Assembly (NCBI RefSeq): GCF_019097595.1
Contig: NC_080714.1
Span: 5,870,759-5,934,758, forward strand
Direction of reading: 5' to 3'
Length of the DNA stretch: 64,000 bases
Source: Hemibagrus wyckioides
Taxonomy: Eukaryota; Chordata; Actinopteri; Siluriformes; Bagridae
Shown here: piece after piece, positions 35,880 through 48,815 of the stretch
Layout: every line of letters starts with the position of its first letter
Numbering within the stretch: position 1 is the stretch's first letter
Notes under the pieces: model-generated
Told to the model about the DNA's origin: nothing
Databases searched by the model: none
The model's input: only the letters and a program-made list of their open reading frames with translations
Program-made: the position numbers and the translations under genes

Positions 35880-36290
35880 TTTCAGTCAGTTTAAATGAAT
35901 GGCTGTGAGTCTGATATAAAATGAGTCGGGACTCTGTTGGCTTTCAGTGTGAGGTGTTTGTTCTTCCCTCTGTTGGATAACCTTATTTCACAGAATTTCA
36001 CTGGTTTAAGATAATCAAATCTTAGGAAAGAAGCACTTGGGGCATCTCAGAGAGCAGAAATGGGTTTGATATCAACATTTACTTTAAAGATAAAAACAAT
36101 GTTTTGGGTTTTTTTGGAACTTTTCTATGATTCTATGACTTTTCTCTGACTTTTATACAGTATAAAATTCTCAATAAAAGCCAAGGAACTTTCTGAACTA
36201 ACAAACAGTATGACTGACACTTCTTATCAAATCTTAAATCTCTGAGGGTTTCCTTCCTTATGAGCCATCAAGCACCACTGTGGCATGACA
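35880..36290 (+). repeat. Dispersed repeat Q, copy 2
   Basis: Inverted partner of 20020-20400. It carries an internal block absent from copy 1, around 36170-36220 (CTTTCTGAACTAACAAACAG), which recurs at 37731-37763. Confidence 0.72.
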
Positions 36291-36834
36291 AAGATATTCA
36301 GTGCTGAAAATGGACACCCCAAAACAAGTAGAAATTCCCTTTTCTTTGGAAAACAGCACCAGCAATGTTTACAGATGGAAATACGCAGTATGTTATGAAG
36401 TAAAGGCAGGGGTTGATGTTGATTTTTTCGAGTAATTACACTGGGTGAAACCCCCCCATCCCTTTAGATCAGGGCTAATTTATTCAAGCCTGCTTTATAG
36501 GCATATCCGTAACATATCAGTGTTGTGTATCTATCTTTCAGCTCAACCCTAATGCTATCTTAGCAGTACTGCCGAATTACAGAAAGGTCGTAAAAATTTC
36601 TTTTAGCTCTCCCGGTCAATATTGTGAGCAGCCATTACTGGCTTTAATACTAGACGAAGAACACTGTTTTCTCCTTTACTGAGCTTTTATTCCAACTCTT
36701 TCAACAACAACCCTTTCAGCCTTTACAATAGCACTGGTAGCACTAATAGCTGGCAGATTTGAAACTCAAAGACCCCTTCAAAAATCATTCCACCAAAGCA
36801 CACGATCACCTGAATGCTAATGTAATCCGATGGC
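36291..36834. other. No gene seen
   Basis: Non-coding spacer. Confidence 0.45.
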
Positions 36835-37770
36835 AGCATGTACTGAAGTGCTTCCTTTTTCTCCACAGCTATTACAAGTTTTAATGTATTAAAGAGTGGC
36901 ACATAATGTAATGATTAGTTGTTATAAAGCCTTTATAAACAGCCGTTACCTCACAAGCCTTGAGGCTCCTGAAACCTGTCATATTTAAAACTCTAAAATT
37001 TTTTACATTGGTTAATATACACCGATCAGGCATAACATTATGACCACCTCCCTAATATTGTGTTGGTCCCCCTTTTGCTGCCAAAACAGCCCTGACCCGT
37101 CGAGGTATGGACTCCATGGGAAGGTGTGCTGTGGTATCTGGCACCAAGATTTTAGCAGCAGATCCTTTTAGTCATGTAAATTGCGAGGTGGGGCCTTCAT
37201 GGGCCCTATTTCTCAACCTACAGGACTTAAAGGATACTTACAGGACTTAAATGATACTTTTGATAGATACTGACCACTGCAGACCGGGAACACTCCACAA
37301 GCTGCAGTTTTGGAGATGCTCTGATCCAGTCGTCTAGCCATCACAATATGGCCCTTTGTCAAACTCCCTCTTGCCCATTTTTCCTGCTTCTAACACATCA
37401 ACTTTGAGGACAAATTGCTGACTTGCTGCCTAATACATCCCACCCACTAACAGGTGTCATGATGAGGAGATAACCTGTGTTATTCACTTCATCTGTCACT
37501 GGTCAGAATGCTATGGCTGATATTGGAATATATTGGAAGTGTATATTAGAAGCTAAAACAATTCAAGAGTGCGATAGGTGAATATAGATGTAATGAATGG
37601 CAAAACAGACAAATCCAGACGTCAGAGATGAATTGAAAGTCAATAAGAGGTTAGGTGACCAGCCAACAGATTAGACTAGACCAAACAAACCTAAAGACTT
37701 AAACAATTGATTCTCAGTGGAAGCCAAGCAGCTTTCTGAACTAACAAACAGTATGACTGACAAGCAGGAA
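36835..37770 (+). repeat. Local duplicated segment S, copy 1 (interrupted)
   Basis: Related to 40020-40510 in the same orientation. Shared: TGAAGTGCTTCCTTTTTCTC, CTTTATAAACAG, TGTCATATTTAAAACT, GGTGAATATAGAT, AGGTGACCAGC and AACAGATTAGACTAGACCAA. The family B Tc1-like element (37020-37528) sits inside this copy and is absent from the other. Confidence 0.75.
37020..37528 (-). mobile_element. Internally deleted Tc1-like element, family B copy c
   Basis: Left end CACCGATCAGGCATAACATT with TA at 37018-37019. The right end, worn, is CTATGGCTGATATTGGAA with TA at 37529-37530. Orientation is opposite to copies a and b: the 3' coding part (ACAGCCCTGACCCGTCGAGG) is on the left and the N-terminal part (TTGGAGATGCTCTGATCCAG) on the right. 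It retains some downstream coding (TTGCGAGGTGGGGCCTTCAT) that copies a and b lost, but the core is gone. AGGACTTAAA/TGATACTT is duplicated near 37221-37258. Confidence 0.87.
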
Positions 37771-38389
37771 GTGACACCATAAATGGCATTATTTGATATA
37801 CCACATCCACTGAAACAGCAAAATACATGCCGTCATTTGCTGTTGTACTTTTTTCCAAGTACTTAATAAAGCCTTTATAAACAGCTGCTTCGAGTGGGCT
37901 ATGATTGTATTTTATTGCAGTTTATTTGAATTTGACCTTACGACTGACCGCTCAGTTCCCACTGCTGAGAAATGGCTTCCTTTCACATGATTTGTTTGAC
38001 TTTGAAACGGGTCCATCGGGAATCGCTACCATTTTCGGATCAGCTGCTTTCATGTTATCTAGAAGGTTTTTATTTGGTTTCTCCAGAAAGACAAAGATAC
38101 TAAAGGTCAATAAAGTGTCACCTGAGGTCAGTGATTCAATATTCAAAATGGTTGCGCTGTCAAGACAGATGCAACCACATCATTCATCTGCTGCTTACTA
38201 TTAAAAGCCTTGGCACTAAAACTGCACACACACACATTGCATACAAATGCATCTATTCTTAAACAATTAGACTATATTTATATAACCATATTCCATACAC
38301 TATATTCATACCATCAGTCATTGTGTTGTATTGAAATATTTTTAAATCTTGTTCCGTTTATTTTTCCTCTGTTCTGTACAATTCTTTTT
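37771..38389. other. No gene seen
   Basis: A 99-codon frame at 37905-38204 has no recognised domain. A short repeat of TAATAAAGCCTTTATAAACA from segment S recurs near 37864. Confidence 0.45.
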
Positions 38390-38970
38390 TTTTTAATTAA
38401 ATTTTAAAATAAAATAAAATTTCATTTTGGTGTATTAAATTTAATTTAATTACATTTAATTTGATTCTATTTTATTTCACATTTAAATTCCATTTTATTT
38501 TTATTTTATTTTATTAAATTTTAAAATAAAATAAAATTTCGTTTTTATTGTAAAAAAATTAATTACATTTAATTTAATTACATTTAATTTGATTCTATTT
38601 TATTTCACATTTAAATTCCATTTTATTTTATTTTATGAAATTTTAAAATAAAATAAAATTTCATTTTAGTGCAATAAATTTAATTTAATTACATTTAATT
38701 TGATTTTATTTCACATTTAAATTCCATTTTATTTTTATTTTATTAAATTTTAAAATAAAATAAAATTTCATTTTACTGTAAAAAAAATTAATTAAATTTC
38801 ATTTAATTACATTTAATTTGATTCTATTTTATTTCACATTTAAATTCCATTTTATTTTTATTTTATTTTATGAAATTTTTAAATGAAATAATATTTCATT
38901 TTATTCTATTAAATTAAATTAAATTACATTTAATTTGATTCTATTTTATTTTACATTTAAATTCCATTTT
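38390..38970. repeat. AT-rich tandem repeat, units about 110-124 bp
   Basis: Five units begin with AAATTTTAAAATAAAATAAA near 38399, 38516, 38638, 38747 and 38871. Each ends with ATTTCACATTTAAATTCCAT then T-rich sequence. Within each unit AAAATAAAATAAAATTT and ATTTTATTTTA stretches can pair, giving hairpin potential. Confidence 0.88.
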
Positions 38971-40019
38971 TCCACTCTATTTTGATTCATACAGTCATAA
39001 AAAGCATATATGATCGTATATGTGATTAATAATTTTGCTGATCTGTGTTAAATGGTACAAAATATACACATAATTAGGAGAACTTTTTGTAGACTGGTTT
39101 TTACCAGAAATCCCTATAATCCCAGTTTATCTAGTAGTTCATGATAAATATCTATCTGCTCTTCGAACCTGGATTTAAATTTAAGACAGAAGCATAAAAT
39201 GGCACTAATTCTTTGTAGGAACCTTTATCTTGTAAAGAAATGTCATGAGAAAAGATTAAATGAAAGGTTTGTGTTACTTTGCATGTGTAGCCTGTTGGAT
39301 TTTTTTTTTTTTGCTGATAATAATGTGTGTGTTTTTCTTTTAAACGTAATTCATCCTTGTTCACGCTTTATTATTTCAGCTGGTGGTCTTGTTCATAACA
39401 CTGTCTTCTCTATCGTTTTCAGCAGGTACTAAACCTTCATCTGTAGCTTGCTTTGATTCCCTAAGAAGAAGTGAATTCTTACAAGATCACAATTTATCCT
39501 TAATGGCATTTTCTCTCGGTCAAGCTTAGCTCTATTTGGTTTTAGCCGCGGCAAAGACTGTCACACAGCTAGATGCGAGATGAAAATAAATGGGCCCGAA
39601 GAGATTTCAGCTCGAATGGATTCCAATATGAAGATGGGTCAAGGTGAAACACATAGTATTGACCTCAGACTACAAAACAGGATATCTGCTCTGCCCTTTC
39701 TCTAAATGTAGAAGCAGACATCAATATAAGGTTTCATCTAAAATTGCTTTAGACAATACTCAGCCAAACAAGAGATTATGACCTGAGTGACACGACTCTG
39801 TACCCTCTGTATATTCCACTTTCACTGACTCAAAATGCCTTTTCTAGAAATTCTGCTTCTAGGTTTTAATGAAAATCATTTTTTTTTCTATGTGTAAGAA
39901 ATAAAACCCTTGGGGTTTGTGCTGTTATAAAAAGTAATCAGTGATGAAATGGTGTGATATGGACATCTGCTGCGAAGCGGAATTATTCTTACCAAAGAAG
40001 TTGATTACCTTCCTATAAA
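38971..40019. other. No gene seen
   Basis: Non-coding, no recognised repeat. Confidence 0.45.
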
Positions 40020-40510
40020 AGCATGTCCTGAAGTGCTTCCTTTTTCTCCACAGCCATTTAGCAATGATTACTAAGTTTTAATGCATTAAAGAATGACAAA
40101 TTGTACTATAATGTAATGCTATGGAGAAGCATCAGTTGTTATAACACCTTTATAAACAGTCCACGTTCCCTTGCAAGCCTTTGCTCACATTGCAGTTCTG
40201 TTAATGAGAAAACACAAAGGGCTTCTCATTAACTTCCTGTATTTTAAAGGCACAGATTTACCTCTGATCTAAAACACTCACACTGGAGTCTCCTTCTCCT
40301 CCTACACTGGTGGCTTTATTATTTAAAGCCACCATATAATGCAAACCACAACGCAATCATTGAAATCTGTCATATTTAAAACTATATAATAAACATATTT
40401 AAAGGTGAATATAGATACAAAAAGAGGTCAGGTGACCAGCTAACAGATTAGACTAGACCAAATGAATGTAAAGACTTGAACAAGTGATTCTCAAAGTGGA
40501 TTTCTGGGAT
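40020..40510 (+). repeat. Local duplicated segment S, copy 2 (uninterrupted)
   Basis: See 36835-37770. The blocks are in the same order, but this copy has its own insert between them (about 40195-40360) and no Tc1-like element. Confidence 0.72.
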
Positions 40511-42659
40511 CCCCAGTGAGCCCTAAAGCATAACCATTAGGACTGTGGTTTATTTAAAATATATTTTTTCTGAAATCACAACCCACTGTTACAAAAGCTG
40601 CATTTATCACTGAGATTTTTTTTTAGTTTGTCTGGTCCAAACTTCAATACTTCAATTTAGAAATTGAACTTCAAGGTCAACTGGGATCTAATGTTTTTCC
40701 AGTGGAAAATTCAGAAGCAAACAGCTTTATGTCTCTAATAAATACCCAGAATCCTATTGTACACATTTGAATAATATAAGCCTAAGCCTAATATTTGAAT
40801 AGTTCATTAAATATTAAATCTCTTCCTGGAATATTTGACAGCTGAGATTTCCTGCCGTCAAACAAATCAAAGTCGAAACAAGAATAGCATTATACTCGAA
40901 GATTAATGGCTCTGTAACACCTCTAGTGATGAATCAAGAGTGTCACTTCACAAACAGGTCGGGATCTGTGGTGTAAAGATATATTGAACCTGGGAGGTGA
41001 AATAGGTGTGTGTGTGGCTGCAATTAGAAGGGAGGTATGAGGTGTGATGGATAAGTCTTGTAGCAAAGGATTCTGGGAAAAGGAGTTTGTCTTAACAGAC
41101 ATCTGAGGTTGACGTGACACTTGAGCCTGTATTTTTTAACTCTTATCTAACAGAAAATGTCAAAGGGTTTAAGGGTTTTATGCTTTATGCATTGGACTGA
41201 AAACCCACTTCTGTTTCCTAGCCAATCCAAAGGCTTTTTTATCTTTTTTATGTTCGTGAATCACACATCGGCTCACGTCTACTACGAATCAGTGTCTGTT
41301 GGTTAATGGGGGAGAAAATGAGGCAAAAATAATTACACCTTCTCCCTAATTGCAACTTAATTACACGGAATCAGCTTTCCCTTACTGCGTACAGACCAAT
41401 CAGTACTCCGGTATTTGTCAGGAATTTTGGCTAGGGCCTAAAAGATCTTAGTGAATCACAGGAAATTATAGAGTTGATTCTCTCCGTGATTCACCCGTGC
41501 CCTGATCTCGCTTCAGTTCAATCCGTCTAGTAATGTCGTGAATGACTTGTTGCCTGGAGAATGAAAATGTCACATTGGGCCAGGAACCAAAGGAAGAGAA
41601 GGAAGCGTTTGGCAGAGTGATGTTTTGGAAAGGAACGGGTTTGGGTCCGACACCCAACTGTTATTCACCAGGAGAAATCAATACAACACTAATGAAGAGT
41701 TTGAGCTGACAGTTGGCACTGTGGCACCTTCTTCCCACGCAGTACACTCACACACATACACACAAGCACAAAGCACACCAGGCATCAATGCACTATTTAT
41801 AACACAGAAGGAAGGAAGCCCACTGAAAGCGCATCATTTTAGTGAAGTCAGAAGGGAACAAAACAGTGATTTTCCACCCCGAAGGTCGTTTTGGTACTCA
41901 GGGAGGAGTTACAGCTCATAAAACCATCAGCCTGCCATTTGTGTCTGGTGCAACATTCTAATGTTAGCACAGGGACCTTGCAGATCTCAGCATTCAGGTC
42001 ACCAACCCACTTGCTAGTAATAAACATGTCTTGACAAGAGCAAGCTGGCTGCCTTCAGAGCCCTCTGGTCACAAAATCGGAGACATCACACGCGATTGAA
42101 CTGGAAGTGCTTTTTCGCTGTCTCACTACAATTATCTGCACTGCAATGTTATTATGTCACTAAAATGATGAACTGTGACTTAAACTGGCCTGGTGGGGAT
42201 TTAGAAGGAAGAGATTCTACATGTTGGTGCAGGTCAATTTTAATCCAATACACATCTGTCCATTTTTACATATTCTTAGTTAAAGGTTGTATAGAAGTGT
42301 CTCAAATCCGCTCAACACACTCGGCTCATATCAGAGCATGGACAGTGTTGCAGTTGAAGTGTTTAATCTTGGTTTCTGGCCTGTTTCTATCTAACTGGTC
42401 TGTTTCCCAGTGTGTGCACCTGTTCTTAGTACAGTCCTTGATTTGTTTTTCTTTTATGAGGCCTCATTCTGGTCTATTTGTCTGGTTTTAACGTGGCTTA
42501 TTTTTCCGTCAGTGTTCTGTGCCTTTCACTGGGATTGCAGATCTTCCTTGTATACTGTTACCTACCTGTCTTCAGACCTCTGCTATTGATTTAAATGATT
42601 TTGGAAAATACCCAGGGCAAAGGGAAATGCGCAAGGCAAACGGTGGGAAAAGGCAAATA
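40511..42659. other. No gene seen
   Basis: About 2.1 kb without recognised coding or repeat content. Frames at 41625-41921 (98 codons) and 42096-42491 (131 codons) show no domains. Confidence 0.45.
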
Positions 42660-43897
42660 CACTATATTGCCAAAAGTATTCGCTCACCCATCCAAATAAT
42701 CAGAATCAGGTGTTCCAATCACTTCCATGGCCACAGGTGTATAAAACCAAGCACCTAGGCATGCAGACTATTTTTACAAACATTTGTGAAAGAATGGGTC
42801 GCTCTCAGGAGCTCAGTGAATTCCAGCGTGGAACTGTGATAGGATGCCACCTGTGCAACAAATCCAGTCGTGAAATTTCCTCGCTCCTAAATATTCCACA
42901 GTCAACTGTCAGCTGTATTATAAGAACGTGGAAGTGTTTGCAACTCAGCCACGAAGTGGTAGGCCACGTAAACTGACGGAGCGGGGTCAGCGGATGCTGA
43001 GGCACATAGTGCGAAGAGGTCGCCAACTTTCTGCAGAGTCAATCGCTACAGACCTCCAAACTTCATGTGGCCTTCAGATTAGCTCAAGAACAGTGCGCAG
43101 AGAGCTTCATGGAATGGGTTTCCATGGCCGAGCAGCTGCATCCAAGCCATACATCACCAAGTGCAATGCAAAGCGTCGGATGCAGTGGTGTAAAGCACGC
43201 CGCCACTGGACTCTAGAGCAGTGGAGACGCGTTCTCTGGAGTGACGAATCGCGCTTCTCCATCTGGCAATCTGATGGATGAGTCTGGGTTTGGTGGTTGC
43301 CAGGAGAACGGTACTTGTCTTACTGCATTGTGCCAAGTGTAAAGTTTGGTGGAGGGGGGATTATGGTGTGGGGTTGTTTTTCAGGAGCTGGGCTTGGCCC
43401 CTTAGTTCCAGTGAAAGGAACTCTGAATGCTTCAGCATACCAAGACATTTTGGACAATTCCATGCTCCCAACTTTGTGGGAACAGTTTGGAGCTGGCCCC
43501 TTCCTCTTCCAACATGACTGTGCACCAGTGCACAAAGCAAGGTCCATAAAGACATGGATGACAGAGTCTGGTGTGGAGGAACTTGACTGGCCTGCACAGA
43601 GTCCTGACCTCAACCCGATAGAACACCTTTGGGATGAATTAGAGCGGAGACTGAGAGCCAGGCCTTCTCGTCCAACATCAGTGTGTGACCTCACAAATGC
43701 GCTTCTGGAAGAATGGTCAAAAATTCCCATAAACACACTCCTAAACCTTGTGGACAGCCTTCCCAGAAGAGTTGAAGCTGTTATAGCTGCAAAGGGTGGA
43801 CCGACGTCATACTGAACCCTATGGATTAGGAATGGGATGTCACTTAAGTTCATATGCGAGTCAAGGCAGGTGAGCGAATACTTTTGGCAATATAGTG
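42660..43897 (+). mobile_element. Tc1-like DNA transposon (copy 2), inactive
   Basis: 1238 bp, same family as 2227-3474. Ends CACTATATTGCCAAAAGTAT on both sides, about 29-bp inverted repeats, TA at 42658-42659 and 43898-43899. Its transposase is broken, but both ends remain, so it could in principle be moved by an intact relative. Confidence 0.95.
42794..43815 (+). pseudogene. Tc1-like transposase pseudogene
   Basis: Aligns end to end with the intact transposase at 2315-3340. Two disabling changes are visible. The first is a 10-bp deletion at the 42940/42941 junction, just after the codons for RTWKCL and before the GRPRK linker, which shifts the frame. The second is a nonsense codon TGA at 43279-43281, where copy 1 has CGA (Arg166). 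Downstream coding, including [10 protein letters not shown] and [15 protein letters not shown], is otherwise preserved, as is WSDES upstream of the stop. The frame ends GGPTSY, two residues longer than copy 1. The small number of changes indicates a fairly young copy. Confidence 0.93.
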
Positions 43898-43899
43898 TA

Positions 43900-44670
43900 C
43901 ATATTATATAAAGAACTCAATATATTTTCAACCCCATTTTCTCCACTCACTTGCAAGATCTCCATATCACATGACCGCTAACAACCAGGGATCTGCCCTC
44001 TTCCACATACATGACTTCACCGATGCCTACAATTAGCTTAGGGTAGTGTTATTCCGATCCGCAAGAGGACATGACTGTCATCATTCCTCCAATTAAGACA
44101 GCAAGGCCAATTCTGCTCTCTGACTTTGAACTTGATCACCTCCTGAGGATTTCATGGGCGAATGCTTTTCTGTTGCCCCACTCAGGAGGGGATAAATATA
44201 CTGTCTAGGAGATTACACTCTTATGGTTAACAGTAAAGGTATAGATTGTTATTACTGCTGTACATAAAACTAAAAGCTCTGCATTTTGGCATAGTCAATT
44301 CTACCATGTGTATAAGAGTGTGGTCGATGCCTTTCTAGACCAGTCATTTAAATACTTTCAATTCCTGCATAACAATGAGCCTTTTAGATGCTGCTTCAGA
44401 CCCAGCATCCTCTGTTGATGGATGTGAGCTGCCATGCTGCACGCGTTCAGTTCCACAATCAATAATTTCAACTGAGCTGCCAAGATGAATGAAGGAGTGC
44501 ATTTTAAGAATCGGCATGTCCTCAAATAGTATTATTATTATATATACAGATTATACAGATTTATTGTGCTGATTTATTTAATTTTTAGCAGCAACTTGTT
44601 TGTTCAGACCCCCTTAGTGGTGCCAATGCGGGCGTCTCAATCTCAAAAATAGCTTTGTGGCTTTGGGGTT
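43900..44670. other. No gene seen
   Basis: Non-coding. CACATGACCGCTAACAACCA and the following sequence look repeat-like, but I have no second copy in the window. Confidence 0.4.
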
Positions 44671-45000
44671 AGCACGGTGGCTTAGTGGTTAGCTTAGCTG
44701 CTGGACGCTGGACACCTCCAGCGTCCTGGGTTCGAGTCTCACTGTGTGTGCGGAGTTTGCATGTTCTCCCCATGCTTGGTAGGGGTGCTCCAGACAGTCC
44801 AAAGACATGCTTCTAGGCTGATTGGAGTCTCTAAATTGCCTGTAGTGTGTGTGATTGCATGAGTGAATGGGTGCCTTGCAATGGGTTGGCACTCTGTCCA
44901 GAGTGTATCCTGCCTTGATGCCCGATGATGCCTGAGATAGGCACAGGCTCCCCGTGACCTGATGATAGATTGGATAAGCGGTACAGACAATGAAATGAAA
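44671..45000 (+). mobile_element. tRNA-derived SINE, second family
   Basis: Head AGCACGGTGGCTTAGTGGTT (A-box region) and GGGTTCGAGTCTC (B box, 44729-44741). Body: GGAGTTTGCATGTTCTCCCC, GTCCAAAGACATGC, AAATTGCCTGTAGTGTGTGT, GGCACTCTGTCCAGAGTGTA, GCCTGAGATAGGCACAGGCT. It ends GGATAAGCGGTACAGA and AATGAAATGAAAA. A known fish SINE layout; no clear target duplication seen. Confidence 0.85.
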
Positions 45001-46407
45001 ATCAAGAGAAGCTGGACGTAATAATAATAAATGACTGACATGTTATGAAATTTGAGCTTTCTTTCTATCTTTGTTGCGAATAACTGAACAGTGTCGCTTT
45101 GGACTTGTTTGCAGCCGAACATAAGTATTTGGGACAATGCAAATGAAATACCTTTACCATACAAATCATGCTCCAATAATAAAATATAAACTGTATAGAA
45201 ACAACGGTTATATCTTAGCTGATTTAGGAAAATGAAGCATTTTTAAAACACCTATTAAGTAAGTAGTCGTTGGTATGCAGTGCTAAAATTTTGGCACAGC
45301 TGAAAAACAGGAACTGCTCCTATTTTCCCCTCCGAACAAAGTGTAGTTTAATGTGTGTTCAAGCTGGAAATGTAATTTGTAGCGTTTATATAGCTGTAAT
45401 TGATGTGCAGTTTGACAGTTATACTGATATCATGGGTAATTTTTAGTTTCAACTGTAGAAAAAATGTCTAGTCCACTGCTTTTTTAATTACTGATCAATT
45501 AGTAAAAACAAACAGTTGTGCAACCCTTACAACAGAAAAGCAGTAGGAGGAAAATACTTTCACGAACACAGCAGGAGAGGATATAATTGTTAAGCATCTT
45601 TGTACTGGATGCGACCCAAAAGCATAAACAACCGTCCTGTTCTATACCTGGAAGTCGCTGGAAACGAGACGCTAAAGAATAACCGAGATACTGATGTTAT
45701 GACTGCACTCAAAGTGCAAGGACAGGTTGTGTAAACAACATAGACCCATGATTGGATGTTTGAAACACTTAATCTTTTAAGGCGCTCAAATGTTTTAAAA
45801 GGCACATGCCTTACACCTTTGAGTTCCATTACAATGTGGATGATTTTTACATTATTTATGTTAGACATCATGGGCAGCTGCTGATGTGAACTCGGTTTTG
45901 GTGAAGGAGGACGTTTAGATTGGGACACGTCCAAAAACAACACTTGAACTCTGTATGACACACTGTAATATTTGAGGATTTTCAGAAACCCTCTTCCATC
46001 TTCCTGGAACGTCTGAGGACCTGGAAATGGGGTTTTCTCTTCACACCAGAACATTCATTATGATTCTGGTTGTTTTTCTAATGTATTTCTTTCTGTTTAT
46101 CTTTATATTTATGAATGAGATGTAAAAGAAATGATGCATACGTTACCTGTAAGATACCAGCGGCTGTGTAAATCCGACCTGAAACTTGTTATTCCCTCAG
46201 AACTGGACTGTAAATCTCACAGGAGTTTGACCGAAGCCCTGTAATCCGCTAACAAAGCCAGGGGACCTGCAGTGGGACAAGATTCCTGGGGCGTCACATT
46301 AATTTTGTGTTGAGCTCAGGGTCAAAATAGTAGGGTCAAATAAAGGTGACTCTTAAGAATGTTATAATAGCCACCCATGTAAAATGAACCCCTGCTTTAA
46401 ACACTCA

Positions 46408-46441
<34 letters not shown>

Positions 46442-46799
46442 ACCAGTTCATATTTGTAGCAGTCAGCTCACATCATTTTCTGCACTGCTTTCTTTTAGTA
46501 AACATCTGTGCACTGGCTTTCGAATGAAGCAACACATTTGCATCTCTTCAGTTACGCTCCACTAAATACAATAATGACAATAACCACTGTGAAAAATGTT
46601 CTACACCTATTATCAGGGAGTCATTTTGTTCATTTAGATTTTTCATTTCTCCCATGAGGCATGCAGACTGATTATAATTGGGCCGCAGTGTGTTCTGTAG
46701 GTCAAACAGTTTTTAGACAAAAAGTTGTACTTTAATTTAATGAGAAAGCTATGCTGAAAAATATATACTCTAAAACGCTCATTTTAATTTTGTCTGTGC
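45001..46799. other. No recognised gene; 154-codon ORF
   Basis: A minus-strand ATG frame of 154 codons (45590-46054) is the longest frame in non-repetitive sequence here that I cannot assign. It has no domain, signal peptide or membrane segment I recognise and is near the chance limit for this much DNA. (GT)n at about 46410-46438. Confidence 0.45.
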
Positions 46800-47153
46800 A
46801 ACCATTCATCCATCCATCCATCCATTCATCCATCTAACTATCTATCCAATCATTCATTCATCCAACTGTCCATCCAACCCAGCCATCTATCTATCCATAC
46901 ATCCAACTATCGATTCAACCAGTCATCCATCCATCCAACCATCCATCAGTCCATCAATACATCCATCTCTCCATTCATCCATCCCCCTAACCAGCAGCCA
47001 GCCAGCTACCATCCATCCCACCATCATCTCTCCAGCTATCTATCCTGCTATTAGCCATTGATCCTTCCACATATCCATCCATCCATCCATCCATCCATCC
47101 ATCCATCCATCAATCCATCCATCCATCACCTGTTCATCTAGCTGCAACTATTC

Positions 47154-47240
<87 letters not shown>

Positions 47241-47640
47241 ATCTATCTATCCAGCTATTAGCCATTGATCCTTCCACATATCCATCCATCCATCCATCCA
47301 TCCACTGCCTGTTTATCTAGCTACCATCATTCATCCCTCCATCCATCCATCCACCTAACCAGCAGCCAGCCAGCTACCATCCATCCCACTATCATCTATC
47401 CAGCTATCTATCCTGCTATTAGCCATTGATCCTTCCACCATCCATCCATCAATGTATCCATCCATCAATTCATCCATCCATCCATCCATCCATCCATCCA
47501 TCTATTTATAAATGAATCCATACATCCAAAGAACTCACACATATCCATGCATCCATATATCATTATTCTTCTTCCCATTCATCCATCCATCCATCCATCC
47601 ATCCATTTATTCATCCATCCATCAATCCACCCATACACCT
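46800..47640. repeat. CATC/CTAT tetranucleotide-rich array
   Basis: Interrupted (ATCC)n with a pure (CTAT)n at about 47155-47242. A longer block containing TATTAGCCATTGATCCTTCC, AACCAGCAGCCAGCCAGCTA and CCATCCATCC appears about three times, near 46985-47110, 47255-47310 and 47350-47460, so larger segments were duplicated too. Confidence 0.93.
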
Positions 47641-48059
47641 ATCCTCTTTGCCTGTCCATAATTCATTGTATTTCAAGAACTTTATGAGTTTTTTCCCCCA
47701 CTTGGTACATATTTGGAGCTCTTTCTCCTACAGCCTGCTGCTGTCCTCACATGAGTAGGCACAGGGATGGAGGTGACAGAGCGAGTCCTCCTACTGACTG
47801 GTGCTTCAGCTTGAGGCAGCAGGTGCCATCTGAGCACCCAGTGGGAAGCTAGGCAAAGGAAGAGCTCAGTAATATGCCACACATTCAAATAGTCACAGCA
47901 TAGGACATTGTAGATCTGTACAGCTATATGATAACATTTCCTAATAATTTCATCATGGTTTTGGACATCAGTGAAGCTACAGTATTTTACCTGCCAAAAT
48001 CTTATTAGACAAAAAGCAAAAAAGAATATGTTGAGGAAACCATGCATCTATACAACCAT
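47641..48059. other. No gene seen
   Basis: Spacer between two tetranucleotide arrays; a minus-strand frame at 47682-48047 is unassigned. Confidence 0.4.
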
Positions 48060-48815
48060 CTATAAATACGTACATGATTCCATCCATCCATCCACCCATT
48101 CATCCTTACATGCATCCAACTATCTAATGATCATCTGTCTGTCCATCTCCCATCTACGCATTCCTTAAAGCATTTATCCATCCTTCCATTTGTCCATTTA
48201 TTAATTCATTTATCCATACACCCATTCATGAATCCATCCATTAATTCATCCATCTACCACCACTATTAATATCATCGTCATCATCGTCATTCATTAACTC
48301 ATCCATTAGTTAACTTCTCCATCCATCCATTCATCCATCCATCTATCCATTTATCCATCCTTTAATTTATCAATCCAGCCAGTTATCACATATCCATTCA
48401 TCCTTCCATCCATCCAACCATTCACATTCTACATTGATGATCTACAATCATCATCATCATCATCCTCATCACCATCATCCATTAATTCATTCATTAATTC
48501 ATTCATTAGTCAACTTATTCATCCACCCATTGATTGTACCACGACTATCATCATCACCATCATCATCAAGGTCTTCATCATAATTTAATTAATTTATTAA
48601 TTCATTCATTAGTTAACTTATCCATCTATCCATTCATCCAACCATTAATTTATCAATCCAGACAGCTATCATATATCCTTCCATCCATCCATCCATTAAT
48701 TCTTCTCTTTACCATCGTCATCATCATCATCATCATCATCATCCAACCAGCCAACAAGCCAGCCATACATCCACTGATCATTCATTGATACACTGATGAA
48801 CCCATCCATCCATCC
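48060..48815. repeat. Degenerate CATC/ATTC array with (CAT)n
   Basis: CCATCCATTC modules with (CAT)n or (ATC)n at about 48450-48480 and 48717-48743. ATTAATTCATTCATTAGT-type blocks are duplicated. Confidence 0.9.
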
